Shown here in pieces: positions 47,493 to 59,654 of a stretch of DNA of 64,000 nucleotides. This DNA comes from Lantana camara (Eukaryota; Streptophyta; Magnoliopsida; Lamiales; Verbenaceae): NCBI GenBank assembly GCA_037501455.1, contig CM074858.1, positions 75,986,501 through 76,050,500 of the forward strand, written 5' to 3'. Each line of letters begins with the position of its first letter. The stretch's first letter is position 1. The position numbers and the translations under genes were made by a program. The notes under the pieces were generated by a model, which saw only the letters and a program-made list of their open reading frames with translations, did not search any database and was not told the origin of the DNA.

Positions 47493-50400
47493 TGTAACAC
47501 CCCAGTTTTTCAGTTTTAATAATGTGACGTATTTGTTTATAAATTGCGCAATTTAATTATTTAATTATATGATTAATTGTTTATAAATGTTTATATTTGA
47601 TTCGAACTATAAACTATTGTTATCTTAATCTAGTTCATTTTATTTCAACTTGACATTTAGTGTTTAATGTCTTAATTAAGGTTTTATGTTACTTTAACTG
47701 TTTCGGTAATTCTGTTAATTAATTTCAATATGTTATGAGTTGGCTCTAAATTCATTTAATATGGAATTTGGGTTTTAGTAATTCCTTATAACCTTATGAC
47801 TTCATTCATGCGCATGAGTGTTCTATTTGTGCTTTGTTCATATATGTATTGATACCGAAATGTCGTGAAAATTTAATATGTCGTATATATGTGTGTTATG
47901 AACATGCCTATGTGCTCGGTTTATGTTTTCGGATTTATTTGACGTGTTTATGAATTTAATTTCGATTGTGGAACCAAATCGGGGGCTAACGAGCAATTAG
48001 CGCACCCTTGGTTCCGTGCTTGATATCTTGAGCTCGGGAATTCGGATTCGAATTCCGTCAACTCCGTTGCCTTCGTATCGACGATTCGGAGACAATGGAA
48101 CAAGCCTCATGCCTTTTTGAAATCATTAAGACCTCTGAAATCCAACCGTAACGGACAGCTCGTGCAAGAAGAGCTCTTCATGTTGACTAGTCTCCTTGGT
48201 GGGACCCTTTTTACTTGACCAAACTTAACCAAAGATTAACCATGACTTTTGTACCATGGGTTAAGCCTTCTCCTACCCTTTTTCCTCTGAAAAACCGAAC
48301 CAAACCCTCACTCTCCAGCTGCAACTGAAACGAGAAAGAAAAGAAGAAGAGAAAGGAAGAAACCCTTGGCCATTCTTTGTGATTTTGAGCTCAAATCACC
48401 ATTTTTCTTCACCAAATCTTCAAGGTATGAATATTTATGTCTTCTATACTCTATTATGCTTGATTTCATCTATTTACAACATGATTTGGATCAGTTTTGG
48501 TTAGGGTTTGAATGTTGGGTTTTGTATGAACTTTTGGGGATTTTTGTTCTAGTGACCTATAGGTTGGTGTGGCTGAATTTCTTGCTTATATGTGATCATA
48601 TGAACTTATTTCTTGGCTTATTTATTTCCTAACTCATAGTATATGATGTTAGGAGGATTTCTTCTCTTGACCCTTTTATGAAATTAGGAGATATGGAGCT
48701 CCAAACTTGATGTTCAAAATGTTTCCCCTGTTTTCGAACTGCTGTGTGAGATTTGGTGTTGTTGCATGATCATATGGCCTCCATTTCGTGTGAAATTGCT
48801 TGGAGTTGATGTATACTCATTGTTATATATGTTAGCATTCATGTTTCAAGTATTTGGATCCATTTGAAGCCTCAAAACCGAAATGCATGGCCTGTTTCTA
48901 TGCATGCACCATGACAGATTTGTTGCTGTTGCCTATGTGTGGTTGTTGGTCACCCTAATGTGCTTTAAATGGTGCCATTTTGCATATATATGATGTATAT
49001 AAGTTGTTTAGTATGTTAGCATGCATTCCCCAAAGTTTCAGATCCAAATTCAACCCCTAAGCACTTGATCAAGGCATGATAGAATCATTAGGGTTCACAT
49101 GTGCGATTTTGGCGACCCAGTTTTGTTGCATGGATTCGATGATCTTAACGTGTGATTTAGCCTTTGCACTCTAAATGAACAATGTTCATAACATGCCAAA
49201 TATGTTGTATATTAAGTGTCAGAGCATTTGGAGTTCATTTGGTATGCCTTTGGATTGAATTTGTATGAGTTCAGTTTTGCCGGTAAAATTTTACGTGTGA
49301 TTTGGTTCTGTACCGTGACACCCCCGTGTCTCATTTACTCATAAGAGTGAGACACGGGCGTTTCACACCCTCTGGGAAGCTCTGTACTGAGCCACGCCCG
49401 TGGCTCAGTTGGGCAAGGATTGGTGACACCCCCGTGTCACTTCCCATGCGCAGTCTTCGTTACTTCCTCTTCCGTTTTTGATTTGTTTCACCTCCTTAAT
49501 GACTTTATCTCCTTTTGTGTTAAACTATGAACTTGTTTTGCTATGTGTTAGGAGTAATATGGTGTAATTTCATGGCTTTTGGATGTGTTATAGGCATGCT
49601 TTTACGTAATGCCGTTTACGTGTGTTTCTACGTCGTTTATGAATCGCATAGCTTATTTTCTATATCATATGACTTCCTCTTGTTGTCAAACTTTGGATAT
49701 ATGCTATGTTATGTAATATGAAGTATGAAGTAGCATGTTGGGAGAGTTTGAACATGTTCTATGCTCCTATTTGAGTTCTTGAATAAATTGAATGGAGATA
49801 TGAATTGAATGATCTATGATTGAACAAGTGAATGAATTGGTTATATGATTTTCATGACTTAATATGATCTTTATGTCTTCATATCATGTGTGAGCATTGC
49901 CGTGCGTCATATATGGTTCATTTAAGAGTCTTGAGTCTCACGAACACGTCTTGTGGTCTTTTGTACAGTTTGTCTCCAGGGTGGAGAGCTTTTGATCGTT
50001 CAAGCACTTGGTGCTCGATCCTTGTAACTTCACGGTTCAGGTGAGGGTGGTTTTGTTTTAGCTATGTAACAAACCCTACAACCCTTATGTGAAAAGCTTT
50101 GGCCAAAACCTTATGATTATATATATATGATTTTCAAATGGAGTTATCGAGTAAATCCTTCTGAGTTATACGTATGAGCGTATATAAGCTTGAAAATGGT
50201 TTTGTAATGAGGCTATGCTCCAAACCGTGTGTCTTCATGCTAGCTACGGATTCGGATGACACGGAGAGGTACGTATATAGCATATGCCGAATTACACGGT
50301 AAGGTATGATTTCTTGTAGTATGTATTGATCAAGTAAACCCTTTCAAATGATTTATGAATTATGGTATGTACTTATGATTGTTATGTTTTGGCGAGACAC

Positions 50401-51507
50401 ATTTATTACTTATTACTTATCGGGCCCCGGGACTTGGTATATGTGGCTAACCGAGGAAGCAAGGGCTGACGGGGATCCCATATACTAGTCCCAACCAACT
50501 ACGGTGATACCGGCCCTCGCTAGGAGTTTTAGCGAGGAATGGGAGCTGAGTGCCCTTGGGGGATTCATGTACCCCCATTGGCCCATGATTTAACCGGTGG
50601 TCAGGTCTAGCTAACTTGTCCACCACCCGGAGGAAGAAGGTTGGTTAGGATTTATGCCTCTTCTTATGTATATGTTTTGATAGAATTATGCACCGTGCGG
50701 GAAGGCCGGGACACGGATTGCCCAAACGCATATATTTATGATATGATTTATGGTCCGCATGTATTATGATATATTGCATGACCGCCTAATCAATATATTA
50801 TTGATATTTATGTACACGGTCGGAGTTTGGTTGGAGATTGTGCACGCTCACTCGCCGAGCCTTATATTTATGTATGATTTATGAATGTAATGAATTGAAT
50901 ATGAATTAGTCGTAAAATCCGAGCGTTGATTAATCATTCTCTCGCCCTTTTTGGGGAACTAAATTCAAATCAAACCTTGCTCGGGATTTATGACTTGCAT
51001 GTGCATGTTTTATATATATATCGCTCCTGCTCACTCAGTCTTCTAGAGACTGACCCCTCTCCCTCTCCACTCTTTTAGTGTGCAGGTTTGATCTTTGGAG
51101 TTTCGGGCTAGGCGGAGGTGTTTGAAGTCTTTAAGTGGTCGAGTTAGTTAGGAGAGTCCCTGCACTCATTTATGTATTGGAATATTGTATGATTCATTCC
51201 ATTTTATCATGAACTTGAATATTTATATAATTGTTATTGGACTGACTTTACTGGGTTTTGCTATGATTTAAAAGAGGCCTGAAGAGCCCAAATCCTACTT
51301 ATGGTTGGTTTGATTGAACTTTGGCTTTGCTGCATTATAATTTTGTGGATTGGTAGTCATTGCAGGGTCTAGCTCCGCCTGGCTTAGGAAGGTTTTTATG
51401 TTTGTCTCCCGTTCGCTAGGGTTTGATACGGGTGCGGATTTACTATTTCGTTACTCGTGTTGAGCCTTAGTGCGGGGGATGTGGCGCCTCACGTGCGGGG
51501 TGCTACA
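47493..51507 (+). repeat. Element H 3' LTR
   Basis: Near-identical to 40999-45012. Differences noticed include one single-base indel near 48390 and one palindrome substitution (GCGTGTCAC to GCGTTTCAC near 49362). Confidence 0.96.
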
Positions 51508-51618
51508 GGATTTACATTAAATCACATAATTCAAGAACTCTTAAATTAAACACACACAAGTGTAGAGACTTACTTGTAAATGTCGTTAGGATGCCTTTCG
51601 AGAATACGGGGCGTCACA
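51508..51618 (-). repeat. Solo LTR F, right piece
   Basis: GGATT (51508-51512, TSD of H), then sequence matching the 5' end of the G-family LTR, ending GGGGCGTCACA at 51618. It is followed by ATATG (51619-51623), which matches the ATATG at 36738. Confidence 0.92.
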
Positions 51619-53242
51619 ATATGTCTTATATATATGCTTGTGTGTGCATGCATGGCTAGGTGTGTGTGTGTGCGTGCTTAACTATATATATTTGTGTGTG
51701 TAAATATTTAACTAATATTGCATGCATGTATAATTATATAATTTAAATGTTAATTGATTATATATATATTATATATATTTTAAATGTTATTTGATTTAAT
51801 TCAATTATTTTTTAAATTAATTGATTTCTATTTCACGTATTTAATTTACCGATTATTATTTGAATGTTTCAATTATCCTATTCTAATTGTCAACATGAAT
51901 ACTACTTGCTATGATTATTAAGTGAATTCTTGGATCAAATTGATATGAGTTATAAATTATGAATTTATGAATTTGAATGAAATGAATGAACGAGTGGCTT
52001 ATTTTATGTCTTAAATTCCTTAATAGTGCACATGAACATTTTATGATATAATATCATCTTTTACGCATTCATATCATGTTCATTGCATGCCGTGCGTCTT
52101 ATTTGGTTCATTTAGAGTCTTGAATCTCACGAACACGTTACGTTGTCTTTTGTACAGTTTATCTCCAGGGTGGAGAGATCTTGATCTTTCAGGCACTTGG
52201 TACTCGTATCCTTGTATCGTCATGTTCCAGGTGAGGGTGTTTTGTTCTAGTTATGTATAAAACCCTATAACCCTTATGTGACAAATTTTGGCCTAAAACC
52301 TTATGTATAGATATATGTTATCTTTACAAGTGGAGTCATTGAGTAAATTCTTCTGGAATTATACGTATGGACATATATAAGCTTAAAATGGTTTTGTAAC
52401 GAGGCTATGCTCCAAACCGTGTGTCTTCATGCTAGCTATGGATTAGGATGACACGGAGAGGTACGTATATAGCATAAACCGAGTTGCACGGTAAGGTATG
52501 TTTGTTATAGTATGTATCCTATGTATGAGGCAAATGTTTTGGCGAGATTATTTATGTATGTTATGATTGCACGGGCCCAGGGACTTAGTGCAAGTGGCTA
52601 TCCGGGGAGGCAAGGGCCGACGGTGATCCCTTGTACTATTCCCACCATATTTACGGTGATACCGGCCCTCGCTAGGAGGTTTAGCGGGGAATGGGAGCTG
52701 AGTGCCCTTGGGGGAGTCATGAAACCCCATTGGCCTATGTATGAGGTGGTCGGGTCTTGCTAACCCGTCCACCACCCGGAGGAAGAAGGTTGGAACTTAT
52801 TTTATGATTATGACTATGATTATGTTTATGATTGATAGGCACCGTGCGGGAAGGCCGGGACACGGATTGCCCAAACGAATATGTTTAGGATATGATATAT
52901 GATTTGTGTGTATTATGATATATTGCATGATCACCTACTTAAAATATTATTGATATTTGTCGTACATGGTCGGAGTTTGGTTGGAGATGATGCACGCTCA
53001 CTCGCCGAGCCTTATGTTTATGTATGATTTATGAACGTAATGAATTAATATGATTAGTCGTAAAATCTGACTATTGCTTGGTCATTCTCTTGCCCTTTTT
53101 GGGAACTAATTCTAAATAAAACCTTGCTCGGGATTTATGACTTGCATGTGCATGTTTTATATATGTATATCCCTCCTGCTCACTCAGTCTTCTAGAGACT
53201 GGCCCTCTCCCTCCCCAACACTTTAGTGTGCAGGTTTGGCTT
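51619..53242 (+). repeat. Element D 3' LTR, piece 2
   Basis: It resumes exactly where piece 1 stopped (TCTTATATATATGC, as at 29594) and runs to GGCTT (53238-53242). It contains predicted exon 2, the GC-rich block (52570-52790) and the GGTCGGAG...CACTCGCCGAGCC motif (about 52970-53012). Confidence 0.95.
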
Positions 53243-56200
53243 TGTAACACCCCAAACGGAGGATGCCACATCCCCTGCACTATGACCCAGACCAGGAGCA
53301 TGAAATGAAAGTCCATGCCCGAATCCGAATCAGAGCGAACGGGAGACCAACTCACACACTAGGCTAGGCGGATCTAACATGACCAAAACTCAAAGTGCGG
53401 AAGCAATTAAAACAAAACATGCAAAGCAGGTGACGGGTTCAACTAGCATAAATTCCTAGTCCCGAATATCAACATAAAGTAGTAATCATCAAGTGCCACA
53501 AGGGGCCGAATGAGAGTGCCACGCAGGGCTACCGAATAGTAAAATATACTCTCAAGTCTACAAGTCAAAGCATAAGTAAAGTGTATGAAAAGACAAATGC
53601 AAATAGAAAGACTAGACCGACGAAGTGCAACTCAAAAGACTCACTTCCGCCTAGCCACGCCAACAACCTGCAACTAAAAGTGTAAATGAGGGGTCAGTCA
53701 ACTTGACCGAGTGAGGGGGCTAACGCACACCCACAATATATATATATAAAGAGCATAGCACAGAATAAAAGGATGGACTCATGAACCGGGGATAGGTGTT
53801 GCACACCAAAACATTTCGAAACAACCCAAATAAATATAGATATAAGTTTAGAAACCATTTCCAAAAGGACTCTATCCCGATTCATAATTCCATAACATAA
53901 CATAATCAACTGCTCGGCGAGTACGAGCTTCCCACCTTTACTCCTCAGAACATAAATCACAATCAATCCAACCGCTACACCAATGATGGAGGGGATGTAC
54001 AGTCCCCAAAACCATCTATAATAACACCGTCTAAAAATAGACTCGATCTCAAGAGGGTAGCGAACCCACAAGAGTCATCCCCGGATAAAACACCGAAGGC
54101 TCAAGATATCACGCCTCCCTCATCACCCTAAGGACGAGCAATGATATCTCAAATGGAAACTAGCACAGTGGCTTATCCGACGGCCCTATGCCGTACCGGT
54201 CTCCACTCGTACCAGCTCCTGGATCCACATACAAAACAGTACATAATAGAACAGATACCATATATCATGGCTAACTCGCTACAGAATCATAACACCACTG
54301 AATTTTCCAAAATAGCTTACATATGCCTCAAAAACTGGTTTTATATTTACACCCTTCCTACGCGATGGAACTTTAAGCCTCATGACCTCCATCCACGCAG
54401 GACTCACACAAGATCATCATCATATCATATTCAGCACACACATATCTATAATAGAGTATACTCGCATGCAAGGATAGAAATCAACATGTAAAGGCCATAG
54501 GTCACGTAACTATACAAAATCCTAAACCTCACCTCGTGAAAGTAGAGTCTGAGAGTGTGAAGGGCCAAACACCCTAAACCTCGGGCCCACCGGCACCACC
54601 AAACTCTGTGACAAGACATACAGAAGCCCAGACTTAGACTCTATATGAACCAAACAAGACGCACGGCGTTGCTCAACATGATCGTGGTTATGCATAAGTG
54701 TTCATGTTGTGCTTGGATAAGGTGTCGTGGTCATTCAAGGCATATCAATGCTCAACAATGTCATATTTACAAGCAACCGACCCGTAATTCCATATCCAAA
54801 GATGCAAGATCAATTTAGGAAGTCAATGTATTCACAAAATGCATATTAAATCATCCAATGTCACAGGGTTCAATTATAATATTAGAATTAAGCATCAAGT
54901 TCATGTCGAGTTATATAGTGCATAAGTAAGAGCAACTTGATCATATAAACATATAAAGTTGTTGTACGTAGATGGCATGCTTGATACAATTAAAGAGTGC
55001 ATCTAATTCACTTAAGATCATACTTTACAACTTCACAACATGTTTGGTACACAAGCTCAAGTCACATTCATAGTTTCATAATATTACACTTACATCCCCT
55101 AAGTCATTTATAAAAGTTTAGAATCATTACACATATATCCCCTTAGTTGATTACTAAGCATAATTGTTCATTTAAAGTGTTTATACAATTATTCAACTAG
55201 GAATTAATTATTTACAAAGGATGACAATTATCAATTTATCATAATTCATAATATACCATTTTCAAGTAATAAGAGTAAATCAAGATATTACAATTCTAAC
55301 TCCTATCATGCATCAAGTCTTAAGTTATTCAAGCATCTTTCATGTATCTCAATTTTATATTTGAAACACAATTTACAACAAACATAACATTGAGAACGTC
55401 TCAAATTCATATAGAGAAATCACAACATGTTCGTTCTTCTAAAATATCATTCAAGTTCATTTAGTCACATAAAAGATTAGTTTCTAAATATTACACTAAC
55501 ACCCCTTCATATCTAAACACATAGCATAAATTCATCACATCGGGATTCAAATTGTAAATCGAAACATTCATGCATATCACAATCCATTCAACACATGTTT
55601 TCATATACGATTAGAATACATCTCGATCAACAAACCAACAATAACCAATTTATTTGCACTTAAAACAATTAATTCAAATAATCACAATTACGCAAAATAA
55701 TTTGTAATAAATAAACCGAGTGTCCGATTAACGAACGTAAAGAGGCATTGAACTCACCACAACGAGACGAACATTCTGACCAAACGCCGCCGGAACGCCA
55801 CCACTGTAGCTACCGGAATTTGACCGGACCGACGACGGGCCGCCGTCAAAAGTCGCCGGAAAAATCCCAAAAAATTAGTCCTGAATGAAGTCTTCATGCC
55901 CGTTCTGAATCCTCGATCAATTTCTGGAAATTCCAAGCCGATTGTCCTAGATCTGAAATCTAAGAACACGAAAACCCTAAATCTTCAAACTCAAATTACT
56001 TCCAAACCGGTGAACCAAAATACGATCCGAAAGAGGTGTTGTCTTACCCATGACGAGCTCTTCGAAAGCCCTTAGGTAGCTTTCCGGAAAAATCCTCGGA
56101 GCTAGTGCCGCCGTTGCACCGCCACTTTGCCGCCGCCGATCCACCGCCAAACCACCGAATCTGGAGTCGCCTGATCACAGGTCACTAGTTCTCGTCGTTC

Positions 56201-57236
56201 TGAACAACTTTCGTGAAGAGCCCGAGACCAAAAGATGTCCAGAAAAGGCTCCCGTTGGCCGCCGAAGTTTCTGCCGCCGCCGCTACAGTAACTCGCGCGT
56301 CCGCCGCGAGCTTTGGGCGGCGCGTGCAGCGCCGTCTCTGGTCCGATGGCCACTCCGACGACGTCAGCCGCTGCGCCGGGAAGTTCTCTTGCTGGGTCTT
56401 CGGCGCGTGTACCAAGGAAGTGGCCGGAAAACGCCGCGAAACGCAGGCGAAGTGGCGGCGGTCTGACAGCTCCGCCGCTGCTACTGAAATCCGGCCATAA
56501 CTCCGCCACCGTTCATTGTTAGGCTGTGAAATTGGTACTCTTACGTCGGTCTCGCCGAGATAATCGAAATGGACTATTCGTTTGTTGAATTCCGTCGAGA
56601 AACGATCGAGTTATGGGCTCGTAACCGAAGCCGCGATAGTAACCCGCGGGAGAGAGAAAGTGGGAGAGGAGAGAGAGAGAAAAAAAGGGATTGGGAGAAA
56701 TGTGTCTTGTGCACAAGCTATATACAACCGGTTATCCTTATCGCATAGCAAAGATAAATATCGCGTACAATTAATCGTAAATAAAATTGATAAAGTTACG
56801 AATAAACATTCAAGCTCCGAATTAATTTTACAAATAAAAGTGAAATAGAGATTTATCAATTAGAGTTTAATTCAATTTAATTTCAGAAACTTTTCGTATA
56901 ATTTAGCGGCACTTTGTAAACACATGATTGACAATTAATCTCAAGGAATTCAAGTAAACCGAAATTAAACAAGTTAAGTAACATGATGGATTTAAAATCA
57001 ACTTGACAATTATTTCATGGAATAAATTTGAATTAAATCAAATTAGATAGTTAGGGTTAAATATGCGCGTAATTAATCAAGTTGCAATTAATCTTAGAAT
57101 AATTCGAATGAACACATATTAAATTGGATTTACATTAAATCACATAATTCAAGAACTCTTAAATTAAACACACATAAGTGTAGAGACTTACTTGTTGATG
57201 TCGTAAGAACGCCCTTCGAGAAAACGGGGTGTCACA
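53243..57236 (-). repeat. Element G 3' LTR
   Basis: The minus strand runs TGTGACACCCC to GGGTGTTACA. TATA box at 56724-56719, then a CT-rich leader and a CG-rich zone with a 135-codon open frame (56509-56102), predicted splice sites and helix arms as in the 5' copy. Confidence 0.94.
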
Positions 57237-57272
57237 ACCTTCCCCCCTTAAGAGAACCTGGTCCCCAGGTTC
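57237..57272 (-). promoter_or_regulatory. Element G PPT and pre-PPT hairpin
   Basis: On the minus strand GAACCTGG/CCAGGTTC with loop GGA (57272-57254), then TCTTAAGGGGGGAAGG, then the LTR. Confidence 0.9.
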
Positions 57273-57562
57273 CACTGGAAAATGTAGATCCTCGAGTTGT
57301 AGTGCTCCAACCCTTCTCCCGAACTCGCGTGAGATCATAACTCTATTGGTGAGGCTTACTCCGGTCATCTACACTGAACCTCCTTTAGGATGTCTTGTTA
57401 TCGTCGAGGTCCGTGCGAGTACTTGAACCGTTAGTTGTTTCGAACTCGGTCGGTCATTCCCATGATCGGATAGCTGCAACTGTACCCAACCTCGATGTCG
57501 TCTCAGATGCACCACTTGCTACCCGTAGTCAGATCAACGTGTAACGCAACCACAACAAACAA

Positions 57563-57937
57563 GAGAGAATCCCATCTCTCAACACGTAAGAGAGAGAACC
57601 CCGTCCCTCAGCACCCACAAGAGAGAGAACCCCGTCTCTCGAGCACATATAAAAGAGAGAACCCCGTCTCTCAAGCACATAATTGAGAGAACCCCGTCTC
57701 TCAACCTAAGTCGGGCAGATTCCAACATCTCCCAACATTCTAGTTTGAGAAAATCCAGCATTCCTCAAACCCCTAGATTCAAGAGAATCCAGCATCTTCG
57801 AATATCTAAGTACAAGAGAATCCAACATCTCTCGTGTACAAAACTTAGAAAGATTCCAACATCTTTTTATCACATAAATAGAGAGAATCCTGCATCTCTC
57901 CAACACGTAGAAAGAGGGAACCTAAGGTCTCTCTTGC
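57563..57937 (-). repeat. Two-part hairpin minisatellite in Element G
   Basis: Plus-strand coordinates: part 1 has GAGAGAACCCCGTCTCTC units (57591, 57623, 57655, 57685). Part 2 has diverged hairpins with ATCCAACA-type loops, such as AGAGA/TCTCT, AAAGA/TCTTT near 57850 and GAGAGA/TCTCTC near 57881. On the element's own strand part 1 reads GAGAGACGGGGTTCTCTC, the same core as D and H. Confidence 0.9.
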
Positions 57938-59634
57938 ACATAAATCCACTGATTAGTTATTCATACATACACACATCATAGTAACACTTGACGAAAAGTA
58001 TACGATGCATGTTTCGTGTACCTTATACAACTGATATCGGTGTCCCTTGAGTATAGATTCAACGCTCATACCTCAACTCAAGCGGGATATCGCGATGGAA
58101 TCCCTGTAAAACAAGGTTACAGTATGTATGTATGTTATATGGGAAGTTAGTGAGCAATCAAGAGAGTTTCAAATCACATAGGCATGAATAGTTCACATAA
58201 GTACATAACTCATTCATCATCTCAGCAACGGTTCATAACAAGTAGAAATTTCAAGTTACAATTACTAGATCAGGTATCCAAGTTATCACAATTAAAAACA
58301 ACAATAGTCATCACCCACATCAAGCAAAACAAGGTACGAGTATTTAAGCGATGCATGTATGCAAATGCCATGAATGCTTGGCGTACCGTTAACCAAAGTG
58401 TAAAAGTCTTGACAAGAAAGTCGAGATGAAGCAGTAGGAGTTGTTTAAGCCGACAATAATGCAACCCTCGTCATCTGAACCTTCTTGTCTTGAGTCTTTT
58501 CATAAAGTGGTAACTCAGCAAAGCTCGTTTATCACCAAAGCCCTTACTAGACCGTAATCCTTGCTCAACTAGAATCATCTTCAGTTTCTCCCGAGAATTC
58601 TCATTCATGTGTTAAATCTTATTCTGCTCATCTTCAACGAGTTGCTCATGGTTCGTTTGTCAATTAGATATGTACCTCAGAGTTTCGTTGAGTGATCGTG
58701 GTGCTAAGCACTTCCCAAAGCAATCCATGGTATATGATTCTGAAACTTGAATAAAGTCTTTCGGCATCTAAGTGTTCTATTCCCATCTCAGTAGAATCTT
58801 CGATCTTAGCAGAATCTTCCACCTCAGCAGAAAGAAGACACCCAGAGAGCTAGCAACCAATCTTGTTTTGTCGTTTGTTAACTCTAAACGACACCAAATC
58901 CTTCAACACTCACCGATGGTTTGTAACTCGTTGCTCATGTAACATGGTTACCTATCCACATCCCTTGAACTTGATCGGATTCTTCTACATTAACTCGTTT
59001 CCATCAACAAGGTGACTACTCCCAAATAAACGAATCATCAAGGCGAAAGCTATTCAAAATCCTCCAAAACGGTTCTACTTGATTAGACTCTCCTCCATTG
59101 ACTCATTTCCTTAACAAGGTGACTACTTCCAAATGAACGAATCCTCAAGGTTAGAATTCGTCAAACTTCATCTTTCAATTGACTTTAAGGTAGTAAGTCA
59201 ATATAGCAAATCTCATTCCTTCAACTCTGAACCTTTTCATGAGTATTGATCTTGGTGAGAAATCATTTCATTTTCGAATTATGGCGTGTTTCCGTTGTAG
59301 TACCAATAGGTAGAGTTGACGAAGGGAAATCTTAGTGTTGACTCATAGGGTACCCTGAAATTCAAACACTAAATTCGATGCATGCGGATTAAGATGCAAA
59401 TGAAATGTAACAAGTACATCACGTAAATGCAACAATTAGTTGTAATTTATAAAGCACATAAAATAAGATGTTGCATAATTAAAGTCACAATGTGCACACA
59501 ATCATATAATCACGAAACAATTCATGCCGAAGGATCAAAATATCAAGTCAAACAAATGCAATGCGCAGTTATTCCTATGCCGTACGACCTAGACAGACTC
59601 GACACGACTCAAGAGCTCGGTTTTGCAACCTAGA
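57938..59634 (-). other. Element G interior and leader, non-coding
   Basis: No gag-pol frame. One copy of the pre-protease module lies at 58351-58394 (minus: ACGGTACGCC..GCATTCATGGCA). An imperfect duplication with a period of about 119 bp lies at 58970-59170. The leader contains GTGTTTGAATTTCAGG near 59360 (minus), matching the sequence just before the Element 1 gag ATG, but here the ATG is lost. Confidence 0.75.
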
Positions 59635-59654
59635 GCTCTGATACCACTTAAGGA
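59635..59654 (-). promoter_or_regulatory. Element G primer-binding site
   Basis: The minus strand reads TGGTATCAGAGC (59646-59635), with spacer TCCTTAAG to the LTR end GTGTTACA. Confidence 0.93.

Larger units (their letters stand above)
40999..51507 (+). mobile_element. Element H: complete non-coding LTR retrotransposon
   Basis: 10.5 kb with perfect TSDs GGATT (40994-40998 and 51508-51512). LTRs 40999-45012 and 47493-51507, PBS at 45021, interior 2480 bp without gag-pol, PPT just before 47493. The LTRs are 4014 and 4015 bp and differ at only about a dozen sites by eye, so it is the most recent insertion here. Structure and interior motifs parallel Element D. Confidence 0.96.

Noticed and set aside
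53694..54071. 125-codon minus frame, also at 60105-60482, and the 116-codon plus frame at 54141-54491 and 60552-60902
   Set aside because: Paired only because they lie in the two LTRs of G; frames on both strands, no domain.
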